Both the position numbers and the translations under genes were made by a program. 64,000 bases of DNA. It comes from Planctomycetes bacterium MalM25 (lineage in GTDB: Bacteria; Planctomycetota; Planctomycetia; Pirellulales; Lacipirellulaceae). Location of the stretch: contig CP036424.1 of assembly GCA_007745835.1 (NCBI GenBank), forward strand, positions 558,001 through 622,000. Reading direction: 5' to 3'. The notes below the pieces were generated by a model that searched no databases, was not told where the DNA came from, and saw only the letters and a list, made by a program, of their open reading frames with translations. This document shows, piece after piece, positions 1 to 8,590 of the stretch. The first letter of the stretch is position 1. Each line of letters begins with the position of its first letter.

Positions 1-137
1 CCGACGCCCACGGGCGTGTTGTTGCGGGCGCTGTCGCCACCCCACTGGGTCCACTCTTTGGTGACCGTGGGCGCCGAGTCGGCGGCGTAGGCGGGGGCGA
101 CTAACAGAGCGAGAGCGATCAGCTGTGCGAACTTCAT
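1..137 (-). CDS. Secreted PQQ-like propeller protein, N-terminal fragment
   Basis: Only the first 45 or so codons lie in the window; the gene continues past the left edge. It opens with a signal peptide (MKFAQLIALALLVAPAYA, cleavage probably after AYA) followed by EWTQWGGDSARNNTPVG, the N-terminal pattern seen in PQQ-like outer-membrane beta-propeller proteins (W-x-x-x-G-x-x-x-R-N). It lies 117 nt downstream of another propeller gene on the same strand, so the two may be co-expressed. The ATG at 137 was chosen because the signal peptide begins there. The propeller assignment rests on a short stretch and is moderate. Confidence 0.7.
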   Translation of the reverse strand, partial: MKFAQLIALALLVAPAYAADSAPTVTKEWTQWGGDSARNNTPVGV

Positions 138-144
138 CGTGCGG

Positions 145-245
145 GTTGGCCTTGTTGAGAAATCGCCAAGACGCCAAGAGCGCCGAGGTTCGCCAAGACA
201 CCCCTGGCGCGGCTGGGCGCTGCGGGCGGCTTGGCGGTTACAAAG
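145..245. repeat. CGCCAAG-type short repeat cluster
   Basis: The intergenic gap contains CGCCAAG three times at short spacing (around 163-200) and its reverse complement CTTGGCGG near 232-239, so the array can fold back on itself. Similar purine-rich periodic arrays occur near 8591, 20585 and 38204 in this window. No transposase or ORF is associated with it. Confidence 0.5.
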
Positions 246-254
246 TGTAGGTCG

Positions 255-2867
255 TCAGTTGGGAGTGACCGTCAGGTTATCGACGTAGAACTCGGCCTCT
301 TTGGCGTCGCCGAACAGGCCGGGGCTGCCTTGGAGGTTGGGCGCTTTGTCGACGAACTCGAGTGTCCACGCGCCCGGCTCCGCCTCGCCGCGCGGCCAGA
401 CCTTGGCCTGGACCGTGGCGGTCCCCTCGTCGGGGTTGGGGACGACCGTGAGTTTCATCCGATACCAGACGCCCGACTCCAGCTCCATCGCCTTCACGGC
501 TTGGGTGCGGCGGTCGTGGGTGCACCAGCTGTAGAGCCGCGCCTCCTGGCTGGGGCCGAACAGGGCGAACGTGTAGCGGCTGTTCAGCAGGCCGGCAGTC
601 GGCAGCTTGATGGCGCTCGCCACGGTGGGGGGGCCTTCGGGATCGCCGCCGTCGGTCGATGCCTCGCCGCCGACACCCTCCTGCAGTTGGATGTCGGCCT
701 GCACGGTGTAGTTGGACAGTTCGTGTGATCCCATCCACATCCGGCTGCGGGTGCCGAGCTTGGTGGTTGGCTTGCCGGGGCGGGTGGGAAGCTCGGTCGG
801 CTTGGCGAGGTAGTGGTTGCCGTCGGCTTCACGCATGACGTAGCGGACGCGGCCACCGACCCAGGTGAGCGGGACGTCCTCGGCGCCGTCCTCGAAGTCG
901 AACTTCCAAGGGAGGGGCGGCGTCACCCGCACGCGAGCTTCGGCCGCCAGGCCTTGGCATTCGCACAGGACCAGGGCGGTTTCGTGCCCGCTCTTTTCGG
1001 GCGTCGTGTAGACGCCGTTGGGCGTGATCTGGCCCGCACCCGAAACGACGAACTGCGCTTCCTCGGCCTTCGCGACTCTCAGGAACTTGCCCGCGGCGTT
1101 GTAGAGCCTCGCTTTGAAACGGACCTCCTCGCCCGGCGCCAAGAGCGAATCCCACGGGGCGAGCTGGACTTGGGCGACGGTTTGGTCCACGATCCGCACC
1201 TGGCTTTCACACGAGAAGCCGTTGTGCTCGCAGAGCACCAACGCGGTCTGCGATCCGTTCTTCGGCGCCGTGTAGACGCCCTCTCGTGTGATGTCGCCGG
1301 TCCCGGAGATCCCGAAGGAGATTTTGCTCGGATCGGCGTCTCCCAGGGACTGTCCCGTCGCGTTGTAGCGAGCTACGCGGTACTGCTGCGTTTGCCCCGG
1401 CAGGAGGGTCGTCTTCGCTGGCAGGAGCTCGACGCGGGCGACCCGCTTGTCCTTGATCTCGTCGGCCGGTTTCGCGGGTTTAGGCGGCTGCTTCTTCCCC
1501 TCCGGGGCTTCCGACGGCTTCCCGAGGCAGTAGGTCGCTTCGCTCGTCGTCAGGTAGACCCGGCCGCCAGCGACGATCGGCGAGGCGTCGACCTGCTCAC
1601 GGCGGAGGGTCGTGCGGCTGACGAGCTCCACGCCCGTTTCGGTTGGCTTGTAGATCGCGAACCGCCCGCCCCGGCTGCAAGCGTAGATCTTGCCGTCGGC
1701 GTAGACCGGGCTTCCGCGCATCACGCGGCCGAGGGTGGCGCGGTCGATCTGCTCGCCGGTCTTCGAGTCGAGCACCAGGAGCTTCGCCGAGTCGTTGACC
1801 GCGTAGACGCGGTCTTCGATGAAGAGAGGCGAGCTCTTGCCGACCATCTGTTGGTAGTTCTTCCATAGTTCTTTAGACGTCAGGTCGGTCGGCTCTTTAC
1901 CGCCAACCTGTGTGCCGTCCAGGGCGGCAAAGGCGCCCATCGCGTTGCCCTTCAGGTTTTCCTCGCTGTGGCCCGTAAAGACGCGTCCGTCCGGCGCCAC
2001 CACGGGCGAGACGTTGAGCCCGCGACGTGAGAGGTTGCACTTCCAGAGCGGCTTGCCGGTGCCGGGCTGCATCGCCCACACGGCGCCGTCGCCCGAGCCG
2101 AAGACCATCGCCCGCTGGTCGGCCAACTTCACCAGCGACGGGGTGCTGTAGGTGGTGTCGTAAGGAATCAGACGAGTCCCGCTGAGCCAACGCAGCTCGC
2201 CGGTCGCTTTGTCGAAGCCCATAAGGCGGTGGGCCGGCTTCGCGAGCAGGCCCCACTTCTTCGAGTCGCCCCAGCCGATCACCACGGCGCTGGTGATGAC
2301 CGTGTCCTCGTAGATCAGCGGGAAGTTGGTTCGGCCGCCGTAAGTCGAGAGCAGGCCGAGCTCTTCGTGGAGGCTGCGTTCCCAGACCACCTGACCCGAC
2401 TCGCCGTCGAGGCAGCAGAAGTAGCCGCACACGCCCTGGGCGTAAACGCGGCCCGTCGCCGGGTCGCCGGAGACGCTCGACCAGCCGACACGCGTGTCGG
2501 GCACGTCCGAGAGGTACACATTGAAGCGATGCTCCCACAGGACCTCGCCGGTCGCCGCGTCGGCGCAGACGATCTTCTCACCCTCCAGCTCCGTTTCGGG
2601 CTGGTCACGCATCATGCTGTAGAGCCGGCCGTCCATGACGACCGGCGTCGACCGCCCGCGAATCGCCTCGGAACGCCAGAGCACGTTGCTCCCCTCGCCC
2701 CCCTTCGGGTCCCAGGACTCGATCAGGCCGGTCTCGTCCGACACCCCGTTGTGGTGCGGGCCCCGCCAGTTGGCCCAATCGGCGGCGAACGCCGCTCCGG
2801 CGGGGGCCAGCAGGAGTGCTAGCAGAGTCAGGGGGGCAGACGCGTTGCGCAGAGGTAGGCGAACCAA
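255..2867 (-). CDS. Secreted PQQ-like beta-propeller protein with Ig-like and LamG-like C-terminus
   Basis: Large exported protein of about 870 residues. A signal peptide (LTLLALLLAPAGAAFA) is followed by DWANWRGPHHNG, the usual opening of planctomycete PQQ_2 propellers. Residues about 30-460 carry repeated blade motifs such as DAATGEVLWE, DGESGQVVWE, DKATGELRW and DSKTGEQI. A proline/lysine linker leads to two similar Ig-like repeats (about 480-640, each ending in TALVLCE) and a C-terminal concanavalin-like region. Whether it binds PQQ is unknown; many relatives are only structural propellers. The open frame extends to 3098, but the upstream codons read as low-quality Pro/Arg-rich sequence. 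I prefer the TTG at 2867, just before the signal peptide, which has a GAGG Shine-Dalgarno-like motif. Confidence 0.85.
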   Translation of the reverse strand: MVRLPLRNASAPLTLLALLLAPAGAAFAADWANWRGPHHNGVSDETGLIESWDPKGGEGSNVLWRSEAIRGRSTPVVMDGRLYSMMRDQPETELEGEKIVCADAATGEVLWEHRFNVYLSDVPDTRVGWSSVSGDPATGRVYAQGVCGYFCCLDGESGQVVWERSLHEELGLLSTYGGRTNFPLIYEDTVITSAVVIGWGDSKKWGLLAKPAHRLMGFDKATGELRWLSGTRLIPYDTTYSTPSLVKLADQRAMVFGSGDGAVWAMQPGTGKPLWKCNLSRRGLNVSPVVAPDGRVFTGHSEENLKGNAMGAFAALDGTQVGGKEPTDLTSKELWKNYQQMVGKSSPLFIEDRVYAVNDSAKLLVLDSKTGEQIDRATLGRVMRGSPVYADGKIYACSRGGRFAIYKPTETGVELVSRTTLRREQVDASPIVAGGRVYLTTSEATYCLGKPSEAPEGKKQPPKPAKPADEIKDKRVARVELLPAKTTLLPGQTQQYRVARYNATGQSLGDADPSKISFGISGTGDITREGVYTAPKNGSQTALVLCEHNGFSCESQVRIVDQTVAQVQLAPWDSLLAPGEEVRFKARLYNAAGKFLRVAKAEEAQFVVSGAGQITPNGVYTTPEKSGHETALVLCECQGLAAEARVRVTPPLPWKFDFEDGAEDVPLTWVGGRVRYVMREADGNHYLAKPTELPTRPGKPTTKLGTRSRMWMGSHELSNYTVQADIQLQEGVGGEASTDGGDPEGPPTVASAIKLPTAGLLNSRYTFALFGPSQEARLYSWCTHDRRTQAVKAMELESGVWYRMKLTVVPNPDEGTATVQAKVWPRGEAEPGAWTLEFVDKAPNLQGSPGLFGDAKEAEFYVDNLTVTPN

Positions 2868-3447
2868 AGCGGCCTCGGTCGGTGGTGTGGGGGCGTGTCC
2901 GTGATTGTGTGGGGTACCCAGAATACCAGCGTGGCCGTGGTCGGGCCATGATCCAGCCCCGCTCAGGGCCGGCCGAGCATCCCTGGAGAGGGGCCGGTCG
3001 GCAGGCGGCATAACCCTCCCAAGCCGACCCACCGTCACCACCGCGAGATCCCTCACAACAGTTGCTCTAAACCAAATGACGGCTAGGGCTTGCGGCATCT
3101 CAAGGGGCGTTCTGCCGCCGCCGATAGCTACCCCTGCTGAGGTTCCTTTCCCGCATTGGTTCCCCAGCCCGGCGTCGCTAGCTGGCCCAACTGTTTCGAG
3201 TCAAGGAGTGGCTCGACTGGCTGCGACGCTCCCCCCCGCAGGATCCCTCCAAGACACGGTTGAGTTGGCCCCGACGGACTCCCGGCACTTTAAGTGCCAA
3301 TTCCTCGGCTAACGCAGCCCGCCCGCAATCGGGCCGCACGCGAAAGGTTAGCCGCTGAGAAGCGGTATCGCGCGCTGCCGGAAGTCGGCCGGGTGACCGA
3401 CGCTTCCCGTGATGGGATGGATCCCGCAGAAGTTAGGAGAGTCTTCG
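2868..3447. other. Intergenic region between divergent genes
   Basis: About 580 bases without a convincing gene. The upstream extension of the minus-strand frame to 3098 is possible but has no coding character. A perfect 7-bp inverted repeat with a one-base loop (GGCACTT/AAGTGCC, 3284-3298) lies about 150 bases before the cysteine-rich gene and could be an operator or a terminator stem. Promoters for the two divergent genes should lie here; none is clear enough to call. Confidence 0.4.
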
Positions 3448-4503
3448 ATGAAGTTTCACGTGCTGGGAGCGCTGATGCTGTGCGCCTCGCTGGCTGGCCA
3501 AAGCTACGGCGGCGGTCTGCTCGACGGGTTGTGTGGCGGTGGTTGTGGCTCCGCTTGTTGCTCGGACGATTGCTGCGAGCCGAGCTGTGGTTGCGAGCCC
3601 TCGTGCGGCTGCGAGCCGTCGTGTGGTTGTGATTCGGGTTGCTGCGAGCCGTCCTGCGGCTGCGAGCCCTCGTGCGGTTGCGACACGGGCTGCTGTGGCT
3701 CGACGTGCTGCAAGAAGCCGTGCCTGCTGGAGAAGCTGTTCGGCAAGCTGAAGTGCAAGAAGTCTTGCTGCAGCAGCTGCTGCGATGAGCCGAGCTGCTG
3801 CTGCGAGCCGAGCTGCGGCTGCGACTCGGGCTGCTGCGAGCCTTCGTGCGGATGCGACTCGGGTTGCTGCGAGCCGTCCTGCGGCTGCGAGCCCTCGTGC
3901 GGTTGCGACACGGGCTGTTGCGGCTCGACGTGCTGCAAGAAGCCGTGCCTGCTGGAGAAGCTGTTCGGCAAGCTGAAGTGCAAGAAGTCTTGCTGCAGCA
4001 GCTGCTGCGATGAGCCGAGCTGCTGCTGCGAGCCGAGCTGTGGCTGCGACTCGGGCTGCTGCGAGCCTTCGTGCGGTTGCGATTCGGGTTGCTGCGAGCC
4101 GTCCTGCGGCTGCGAGCCCTCGTGCGGTTGCGACACGGGCTGCTCGTCTTGCTGCAGCCGTAAGCCGTGCCTGCTCGACAAGCTCTTCGGCGGATGCTGC
4201 AAGAAGTCTTGCTGCAGCAGCTGCTGCGATGAGCCGAGCTGCTGCTGCGAGCCGAGCTGCGGTTGCGACTCGGGTTGCTGCGAGCCGAGCTGCGGCTGCG
4301 AGCCGTCCTGCGGTTGCGAGCCGGCCTGTGCCGCTCCGGCCCCTTGCGGTTGCTCGCCGGCCGCTCCCGCGGCTGCCCCCGCTCCGGCTCCGGTTGAGGT
4401 CTCCGAAGAGGAAGCCGCCCCGATGCCGCCCGCCCCGATGGCGGACCCCAACGCCGCGATCGGTCGTCAGCGTGACGTCGTCCGCGTCAGCTTCGCTCGC
4501 TGA
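3448..4503 (+). CDS. Exported cysteine-rich modular repeat protein
   Basis: A 351-residue protein with a signal peptide (MKFHVLGALMLCASLAGQSYG) followed by extreme cysteine richness, about one residue in three, built from CEPSCGC, CDSGCCEPSC and CCKKPCLLEKLFGK units. A block of about 75 residues is repeated three times: at DNA level TGCCTGCTGGAGAAG recurs at 3721 and 3946 (225-bp period) and a diverged copy starts at 4168. After about residue 300 it becomes an Ala/Pro-rich linker with a charged tail ending VVRVSFAR. A good ribosome site, AGGAGA, sits 7 nt before ATG 3448, so this start is preferred over 3409. A strong terminator follows. Function is unknown; metal binding or a disulfide-cross-linked surface layer would both fit. 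A smaller protein of similar style is at 27366-27782. Confidence 0.85.
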   Translation: MKFHVLGALMLCASLAGQSYGGGLLDGLCGGGCGSACCSDDCCEPSCGCEPSCGCEPSCGCDSGCCEPSCGCEPSCGCDTGCCGSTCCKKPCLLEKLFGKLKCKKSCCSSCCDEPSCCCEPSCGCDSGCCEPSCGCDSGCCEPSCGCEPSCGCDTGCCGSTCCKKPCLLEKLFGKLKCKKSCCSSCCDEPSCCCEPSCGCDSGCCEPSCGCDSGCCEPSCGCEPSCGCDTGCSSCCSRKPCLLDKLFGGCCKKSCCSSCCDEPSCCCEPSCGCDSGCCEPSCGCEPSCGCEPACAAPAPCGCSPAAPAAAPAPAPVEVSEEEAAPMPPAPMADPNAAIGRQRDVVRVSFAR

Positions 4504-4532
4504 GCCTGGCTGAACAACTGAGCTGAAACGAC

Positions 4533-4575
4533 AAACCGGCCCGTGCGATTCGTTCGCACGGGCCGGTTTTCTTTG
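4533..4575 (+). terminator. Rho-independent terminator of the cysteine-rich gene
   Basis: A perfect 16-bp stem (4533-4548 pairing with 4554-4569, core CCGGCCCGTGCGA) with a five-base loop is followed by TTTTCTTTG. It starts 30 bases after the stop codon at 4503. Because the next gene converges on it, it may also end transcription from the minus strand. Confidence 0.9.
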
Positions 4576-4600
4576 TTGGCTGGTCTGGGAACCGCGAGGC

Positions 4601-5509
4601 TCACGCGCTCTCGGGCGGGAGCATCGGACGGAAACGCTCGTCCGGCAGGATCATCTCCGTGATCCGTACTCCGAACCGTTCGCCGACTTTTACGGCGTCG
4701 CCTTTGGCGATTGCTTGGCCGCCGAGTTCAATCTCCAACGGATCGTGGCACACCTTGTCGAAGGTGATGATCGACCCCGGGCCGATCTCCACCACCTCGC
4801 CAAGCGGCATCTTCTTGCCCGCCAGGTTGACCGCCAAGTCGGCCTTCACCTGCAGCGCGCTCACGGCGTTCGGCGGCAAGTCGCGGTAGTCGCGGGGCGA
4901 GGGGCCTTTCCAACGCAGCACGCGCGAGCGCGGCTTCGAATCTTCCGTCGGCGCCGTGTCGGCTTGTTCGGTGGGTTCTTCCGCCGTTTCGTCCGCGGGC
5001 TGTTCGGCGTCGGGGGCCTTGAGCGCCGCCGGCGCGTCCGCAACCGCCCAGACGAGCGTCAGCTGGCCGAGCTTCTCGCCACAGGCGACCTCGATCGGCA
5101 GGGCGGTCGCGTCCTCGGCCGGCGCGGCTTGCCCGAGCGCGGCGGCCAGGTCATTGACCCAGGCCGCTTCGAACACGTCCGCCATCAGCGTGTCGGGCAC
5201 GAGCAGCATGCTCAGCTCTTGCGACAGCGTGCTCAGCTTGCTCGCCCCGGTCGGGTCCGGCTCGCGGACCCACTCGGGCACGAGCCCCTCGCCCGCCGGC
5301 AGGGCGGCGAAGAGGCTCTCCTCGCCGAACTTGAAAGCCAAAGCCAGCCCGGGCCCTTCGAGCGTCAGCCCGGCGGCGGGCGACGCCTCGCCCGGCTTGA
5401 GGACGTACTCGCCGTCGAAGGCGCGTCCGATCGCCCCGGCCGCCTCCTCACCGTTCGTGGTGCAGGCGGCGAGCACTTGGTCGGCGAGTTCGGGCGTCAG
5501 TTCGGCCAC
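4601..5509 (-). CDS. FliM/FliN-type (SpoA domain) flagellar switch-like protein
   Basis: A 302-residue protein. The last 85 or so residues form a SpoA (surface presentation of antigens) domain of the FliN/FliM C-ring type: alternating hydrophobic residues, L-x-x-G-x-V-V-E-I-G-P-G (LGEVVEIGPGSIITFD) and the terminal VKVGERFGVRITEM. The first 170 residues are weakly FliM-like, joined by an acidic low-complexity linker (EQPADETAEEPTEQADTAPTE). In flagellated bacteria such proteins build the rotor switch that binds phospho-CheY. No other flagellar gene is in the window, so its partner is not evident. It converges on the cysteine-rich gene. Confidence 0.8.
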   Translation of the reverse strand: MAELTPELADQVLAACTTNGEEAAGAIGRAFDGEYVLKPGEASPAAGLTLEGPGLALAFKFGEESLFAALPAGEGLVPEWVREPDPTGASKLSTLSQELSMLLVPDTLMADVFEAAWVNDLAAALGQAAPAEDATALPIEVACGEKLGQLTLVWAVADAPAALKAPDAEQPADETAEEPTEQADTAPTEDSKPRSRVLRWKGPSPRDYRDLPPNAVSALQVKADLAVNLAGKKMPLGEVVEIGPGSIITFDKVCHDPLEIELGGQAIAKGDAVKVGERFGVRITEMILPDERFRPMLPPESA

Positions 5510-5666
5510 GGCTTGGGCGTGCTAGCTGGAGGAGGCGGATCGCTTCTCCTTCGTTATCGGCCGCGTAACCGGCAAACTTTGCCAAACGGTGGGCCCGCCC
5601 CAGCCGGCCCGCCACTTCGTATAATCCCCTTCCGCGATCCCCTCCCTGCTAGCACGCGATCCCCCG

Positions 5667-6824
5667 ATGTCGATCCTCGCCGTTCAACCGCCGCTCGACG
5701 GCGTGAAACCGTACAAGTCGCTCCCCAACGACGAGCTCCAGGCCCGCATCCAGGCGGTCCGCGACGAGCTGGGGCCCCGGCTCCTGATCCTGGGCCACCA
5801 CTACCAGCAGGACGAGGTCATCGAGCTGGCCGACCTGCGGGGCGACAGCTACCAGCTCAGCCAGATGGCCGCCGACAGCAGCGAGTGCGAGATGATCGCC
5901 TTCTGTGGCGTCCACTTCATGGCCGAAACCGCCGACATCCTCGCCAACCGGCCCGAGAAGCTCGCCGAGCGCGACGGCCGCCGCGTGAGCGTCACGCTCC
6001 CCGACCTCGCCGCCGGCTGCAGCATGGCCGACATGGCGGGCATCGCGCAGATCGAGGACGCGTGGGATCAGCTCTCCGAGGTGATCGACACCGAGCGCCT
6101 CATCCCGGTCACCTACATCAACTCCGCCGCGAGCCTCAAGGCGTTCGTCGGCCGGCACGGCGGGATCGTCTGCACGAGCAGCAACGCGCGGGCGGCGATC
6201 GAATGGGCCTTCGACAAGTCCAATGGAGGGAAGGGGGGCGACCGCGTGATGTTCTTCCCCGACCAGCACCTCGGCCGCAACACGGCGATGGGGATGGGCA
6301 TCGACGAGGATCTCATGCCGGTCTGGAACCCGCACGAGGACGACCTGGGCGGCAACACGGAGGAGGCGCTGCAGAAGTCGAAGGTCATCCTGTGGCGCGG
6401 CTGGTGCAGCGTTCATCAAATGTTCAAGGCGGAGCACGTCGAGCTGTTCCGCAAGAACCACGAGGGGATCAAGATCCTCGTGCACCCCGAGTGCCCGCGC
6501 GAGGTCTTCGAGCTGGCCGACGAGTCGGGCAGCACCGGCGCCATCATCAAGGCGGTACGCAACGCGCCCGCCGGCACGAAGTGGGCGATCGGAACCGAGC
6601 TGCACCTGGTGAACCGGCTGAAGCAGGAGCACCCGGAGCAGGAGATCCACTTCCTGAGTCCCGTCGTCTGCATGTGCGCGACGATGTACCGCATCGACCT
6701 GGCGCACCTCTGCTGGACCCTAGAGAACTTCGCCGCCGGCACGCCGATTAACACGATCGAGGTCGACGAGGGGACCGCGAAATGGAGCCTCGTGGCGCTC
6801 GAGCGGATGCTCGAGGTGAAGTGA
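5667..6824 (+). CDS. nadA: Quinolinate synthase NadA
   Basis: Condenses iminoaspartate with dihydroxyacetone phosphate to quinolinate in de novo NAD synthesis, using a [4Fe-4S] cluster. The 385-residue sequence has the family hallmarks: ILGHHYQQDEVIELAD near the N-terminus, FCGVHFMAETADIL (Cys80, probable cluster ligand), the AGCSMADM loop, TSSNARAAIEWAF, FFPDQHLGRNTA, GWCSVHQMF, HPECPREV and the C-terminal VVCMCATMY. Length is typical of the longer NadA form. It is a single gene here; nadB and nadC are not in the window. A 28-bp inverted repeat follows the stop codon directly and may act as its terminator. Confidence 0.97.
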   Translation: MSILAVQPPLDGVKPYKSLPNDELQARIQAVRDELGPRLLILGHHYQQDEVIELADLRGDSYQLSQMAADSSECEMIAFCGVHFMAETADILANRPEKLAERDGRRVSVTLPDLAAGCSMADMAGIAQIEDAWDQLSEVIDTERLIPVTYINSAASLKAFVGRHGGIVCTSSNARAAIEWAFDKSNGGKGGDRVMFFPDQHLGRNTAMGMGIDEDLMPVWNPHEDDLGGNTEEALQKSKVILWRGWCSVHQMFKAEHVELFRKNHEGIKILVHPECPREVFELADESGSTGAIIKAVRNAPAGTKWAIGTELHLVNRLKQEHPEQEIHFLSPVVCMCATMYRIDLAHLCWTLENFAAGTPINTIEVDEGTAKWSLVALERMLEVK

Positions 6825-6827
6825 GAC

Positions 6828-6903
6828 GGCGAGCCGGCCACGTCAGTGGTCGGTGCGAAGCGGGTACCCGGCGCCCACCGACCACTGACGTGGCCGGCTC
6901 GCC
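6828..6903. repeat. 28-bp perfect inverted repeat downstream of nadA (family C)
   Basis: Arms 6828-6855 and 6876-6903 are perfect reverse complements (GGCGAGCCGGCCACGTCAGT at the outer end) around a 20-base loop. It begins 3 bases after the nadA stop codon. The element at 30512-30586 has the same architecture (28-bp arms, ~20-base loop, outer GGYGAGCCG). There is no T-tract, so any role as terminator is inference. Confidence 0.85.
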
Positions 6904-7223
6904 GACTTCCCCGAGGAGCAAGCCCTGGCAAATGGGGTGGCTGGCATTGGAGCCGAAGGCGTAGCTCCCAGACGCTTAGCAAGGCGGCGCTGCCCTACTC
7001 ATTCGCGGGTGGCTCCGCTTCGCTGCGACCCCGGCCACCCGTCGCTAATCGCTAGGTTTGACACTTGCACAGACTGCTGAGATGCTAATTGCTTCTCTAT
7101 CTAACTTCATGTGATACGGGTAGGCCTGTGCAATTCGACGAGAGAGCTGCCGTATTGGCGATTGAAGATCGGCTTGGTAAACCTCGTCTCCTTTTAGGCC
7201 GTAAACCCCTATCGCATCGACGG

Positions 7224-8174
7224 ATGGATAAGCCTGCATGGGCAGATAAAGACAAGCTAGGGAGGGCTATCGCAGCAGAGGAACGCCTGTTGAAGCACGG
7301 CGTCGTGACATGGGGTGCTGTAGTACAAGCGAACAACGCTTTGTTTCAGCCGGGAGTCGAGAACGCTCCTTTGCAGATACTATATGCGATCAAGAGTGAC
7401 GTTGAGGTTTCTGATCTATCTTCGTACGCCTCTCGTATCTATGACCTCAAAGAAGGGTCGGCAACCAATAGCGAGGAAGCCAAAATTGGTGAAGTCTTAG
7501 CCGACGAGTTCATCACAATCTACGGGAAGAAGTTGCCACAGAGTCTCTCAGGCGACGCCGCATTGGCGACTTCAGCTATGTACCTCTGTCGACATCATTT
7601 GCCCTGCGGCTATCTGCTGCATGGCTGGTTTCCGATTTTGGTTGAGAAACGGTCGGGCTTGGCTATCGTTGTGCCGTTTGATTATTGGCCTGAAGAGTTG
7701 TTGGCGCTTTGGCAAAGACCAATCAACGAGCAAGCTTCTGAGCTAGAAGATTGGCTGAATCAAGTGGCCGTAGCCAACGCCGGATCAGTCAAACGATTCC
7801 TTGAGTTTTGGTTGAAAGTCTGTCGTGGCGAGCCAATTGGCAAAGAGGAAGTTCCATTGCTGCCGGTCGTTTTGACCGAATCGTCAGCTAACTACTTGAG
7901 AGACCTATGCGCACAACCAGGGGGAGATGGTAAAGACGGCATGCTGCCGATACGTGTTTCCGTAGCGGGATCTGCAGTCGGAGCAATGCACACATCGGTT
8001 GACTACGAGAGCGAGCCGATCGATCGCAAAAGAGACGTGACCTACAAGCATCACGGAGTGCAACTCGTGATATCTAGAAAGGCATTGCCTTATGTCATGG
8101 GGACGAAGGTGGATTATCCGCAGGCAGATGGGTCGCATCCCGTTTTGGAGATCAACAATCCTAACTTCGACTAA
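7224..8174 (+). CDS. Unknown protein with Cys-less HesB/IscA-like C-terminal domain
   Basis: A 316-residue protein from ATG 7224; the frame is open back to TTG 7089, so the start is uncertain. The first 210 residues match no family I recognise (motifs HGVVTWGAVVQANNALF, CRHHLPCGYLLHGWFP, VPFDYWPEELLALW). The last 100 residues follow the A-type Fe-S carrier pattern: VVLTESSANYLRDLC, then LPIRVSVAG, the tail VQLVISRKALPYVMGTKVDY and EINNPNF, which mirrors the hesB/iscA ending. The expected cysteines (one in the G-G-C-S-G loop, two in C-G-C at the end) are absent, so cluster binding as in IscA is unlikely. Base composition is clearly lower in GC than its neighbours and codon choice differs, which suggests acquisition. 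Confidence 0.7.
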   Translation: MDKPAWADKDKLGRAIAAEERLLKHGVVTWGAVVQANNALFQPGVENAPLQILYAIKSDVEVSDLSSYASRIYDLKEGSATNSEEAKIGEVLADEFITIYGKKLPQSLSGDAALATSAMYLCRHHLPCGYLLHGWFPILVEKRSGLAIVVPFDYWPEELLALWQRPINEQASELEDWLNQVAVANAGSVKRFLEFWLKVCRGEPIGKEEVPLLPVVLTESSANYLRDLCAQPGGDGKDGMLPIRVSVAGSAVGAMHTSVDYESEPIDRKRDVTYKHHGVQLVISRKALPYVMGTKVDYPQADGSHPVLEINNPNFD

Positions 8175-8186
8175 GACATAAGAGAG

Positions 8187-8579
8187 CTAGAACGCCGCCT
8201 CGATATGCTCAACCCGCTCCGGCGTCCGCGCCCCCACCGGCCAGACGATGCCGACCACGTCGAAGCGGATCGGGTGGTCTTCCAGGTCGTGTGTCTTCAG
8301 GAACGACGCGGCGGCGCGGGTCAGGCGGCGCTGCTTCTCTCGGGTGACCGCCTCGGCGGGGGCGCCGGCGCGCTCGTTGCGGCGGGTCTTCACCTCGACG
8401 AACACCAGCCGGCGTTCGGGCGTGCGCTCGTCGATCGTGACGAGGTCGAACTCGCCGAACCGGTTCCGCTCGCCCCGCAGGAGGACGCGGTGCCCCTTCC
8501 GCCGGAGGAGCCGGGCGGCGTAGCGCTCGCCCCGCTCGCCGAGCGGGCGGGGACGCGTTTGAGGGATGGGCCAGAGCAT
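8187..8579 (-). CDS. yraN: YraN/UPF0102 family protein
   Basis: A 130-residue predicted endonuclease-fold protein. It shows the UPF0102 core: GERYAARLLRRKGHRVLLRGE, N-R-F-G-E-F-D-L-V-T-I-D, then LVFVEVKTRR, the E-x-K nuclease-like motif. The biochemical role is unsettled. It closes the ffh-rpsP-trmD-rplS cluster, a common place for yraN near rplS/rnhB. ATG 8579 is preferred over the open frame to 8615, whose extra codons fall in a repeat. Confidence 0.9.
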   Translation of the reverse strand: MLWPIPQTRPRPLGERGERYAARLLRRKGHRVLLRGERNRFGEFDLVTIDERTPERRLVFVEVKTRRNERAGAPAEAVTREKQRRLTRAAASFLKTHDLEDHPIRFDVVGIVWPVGARTPERVEHIEAAF

Positions 8580-8590
8580 GCCCTCATTGG

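Noticed and set aside
158-240. CRISPR-like array from the CGCCAAG repeats
   Set aside because: Repeats are only 7-9 bases, spacers are irregular and very short, and there are no cas genes.
2868-3098. ATG 3098 as the start of the large propeller protein
   Set aside because: Residues before the signal peptide are unlike a secreted N-terminus; the signal peptide would be internal.
3504-4451. Long antisense open frame opposite the cysteine-rich gene
   Set aside because: It arises because the repeated Cys/Ser/Pro codons read as Gln/Gly/Ser on the other strand. It has no ribosome site, no recognisable motif and no start near a promoter.
4715-6751. A 678-codon plus-strand frame covering the FliM/FliN-like gene and nadA
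   Set aside because: It is antisense to the first gene and a shifted frame of nadA; composition is Arg/Gly/Pro-rich as expected for high-GC shadow frames.
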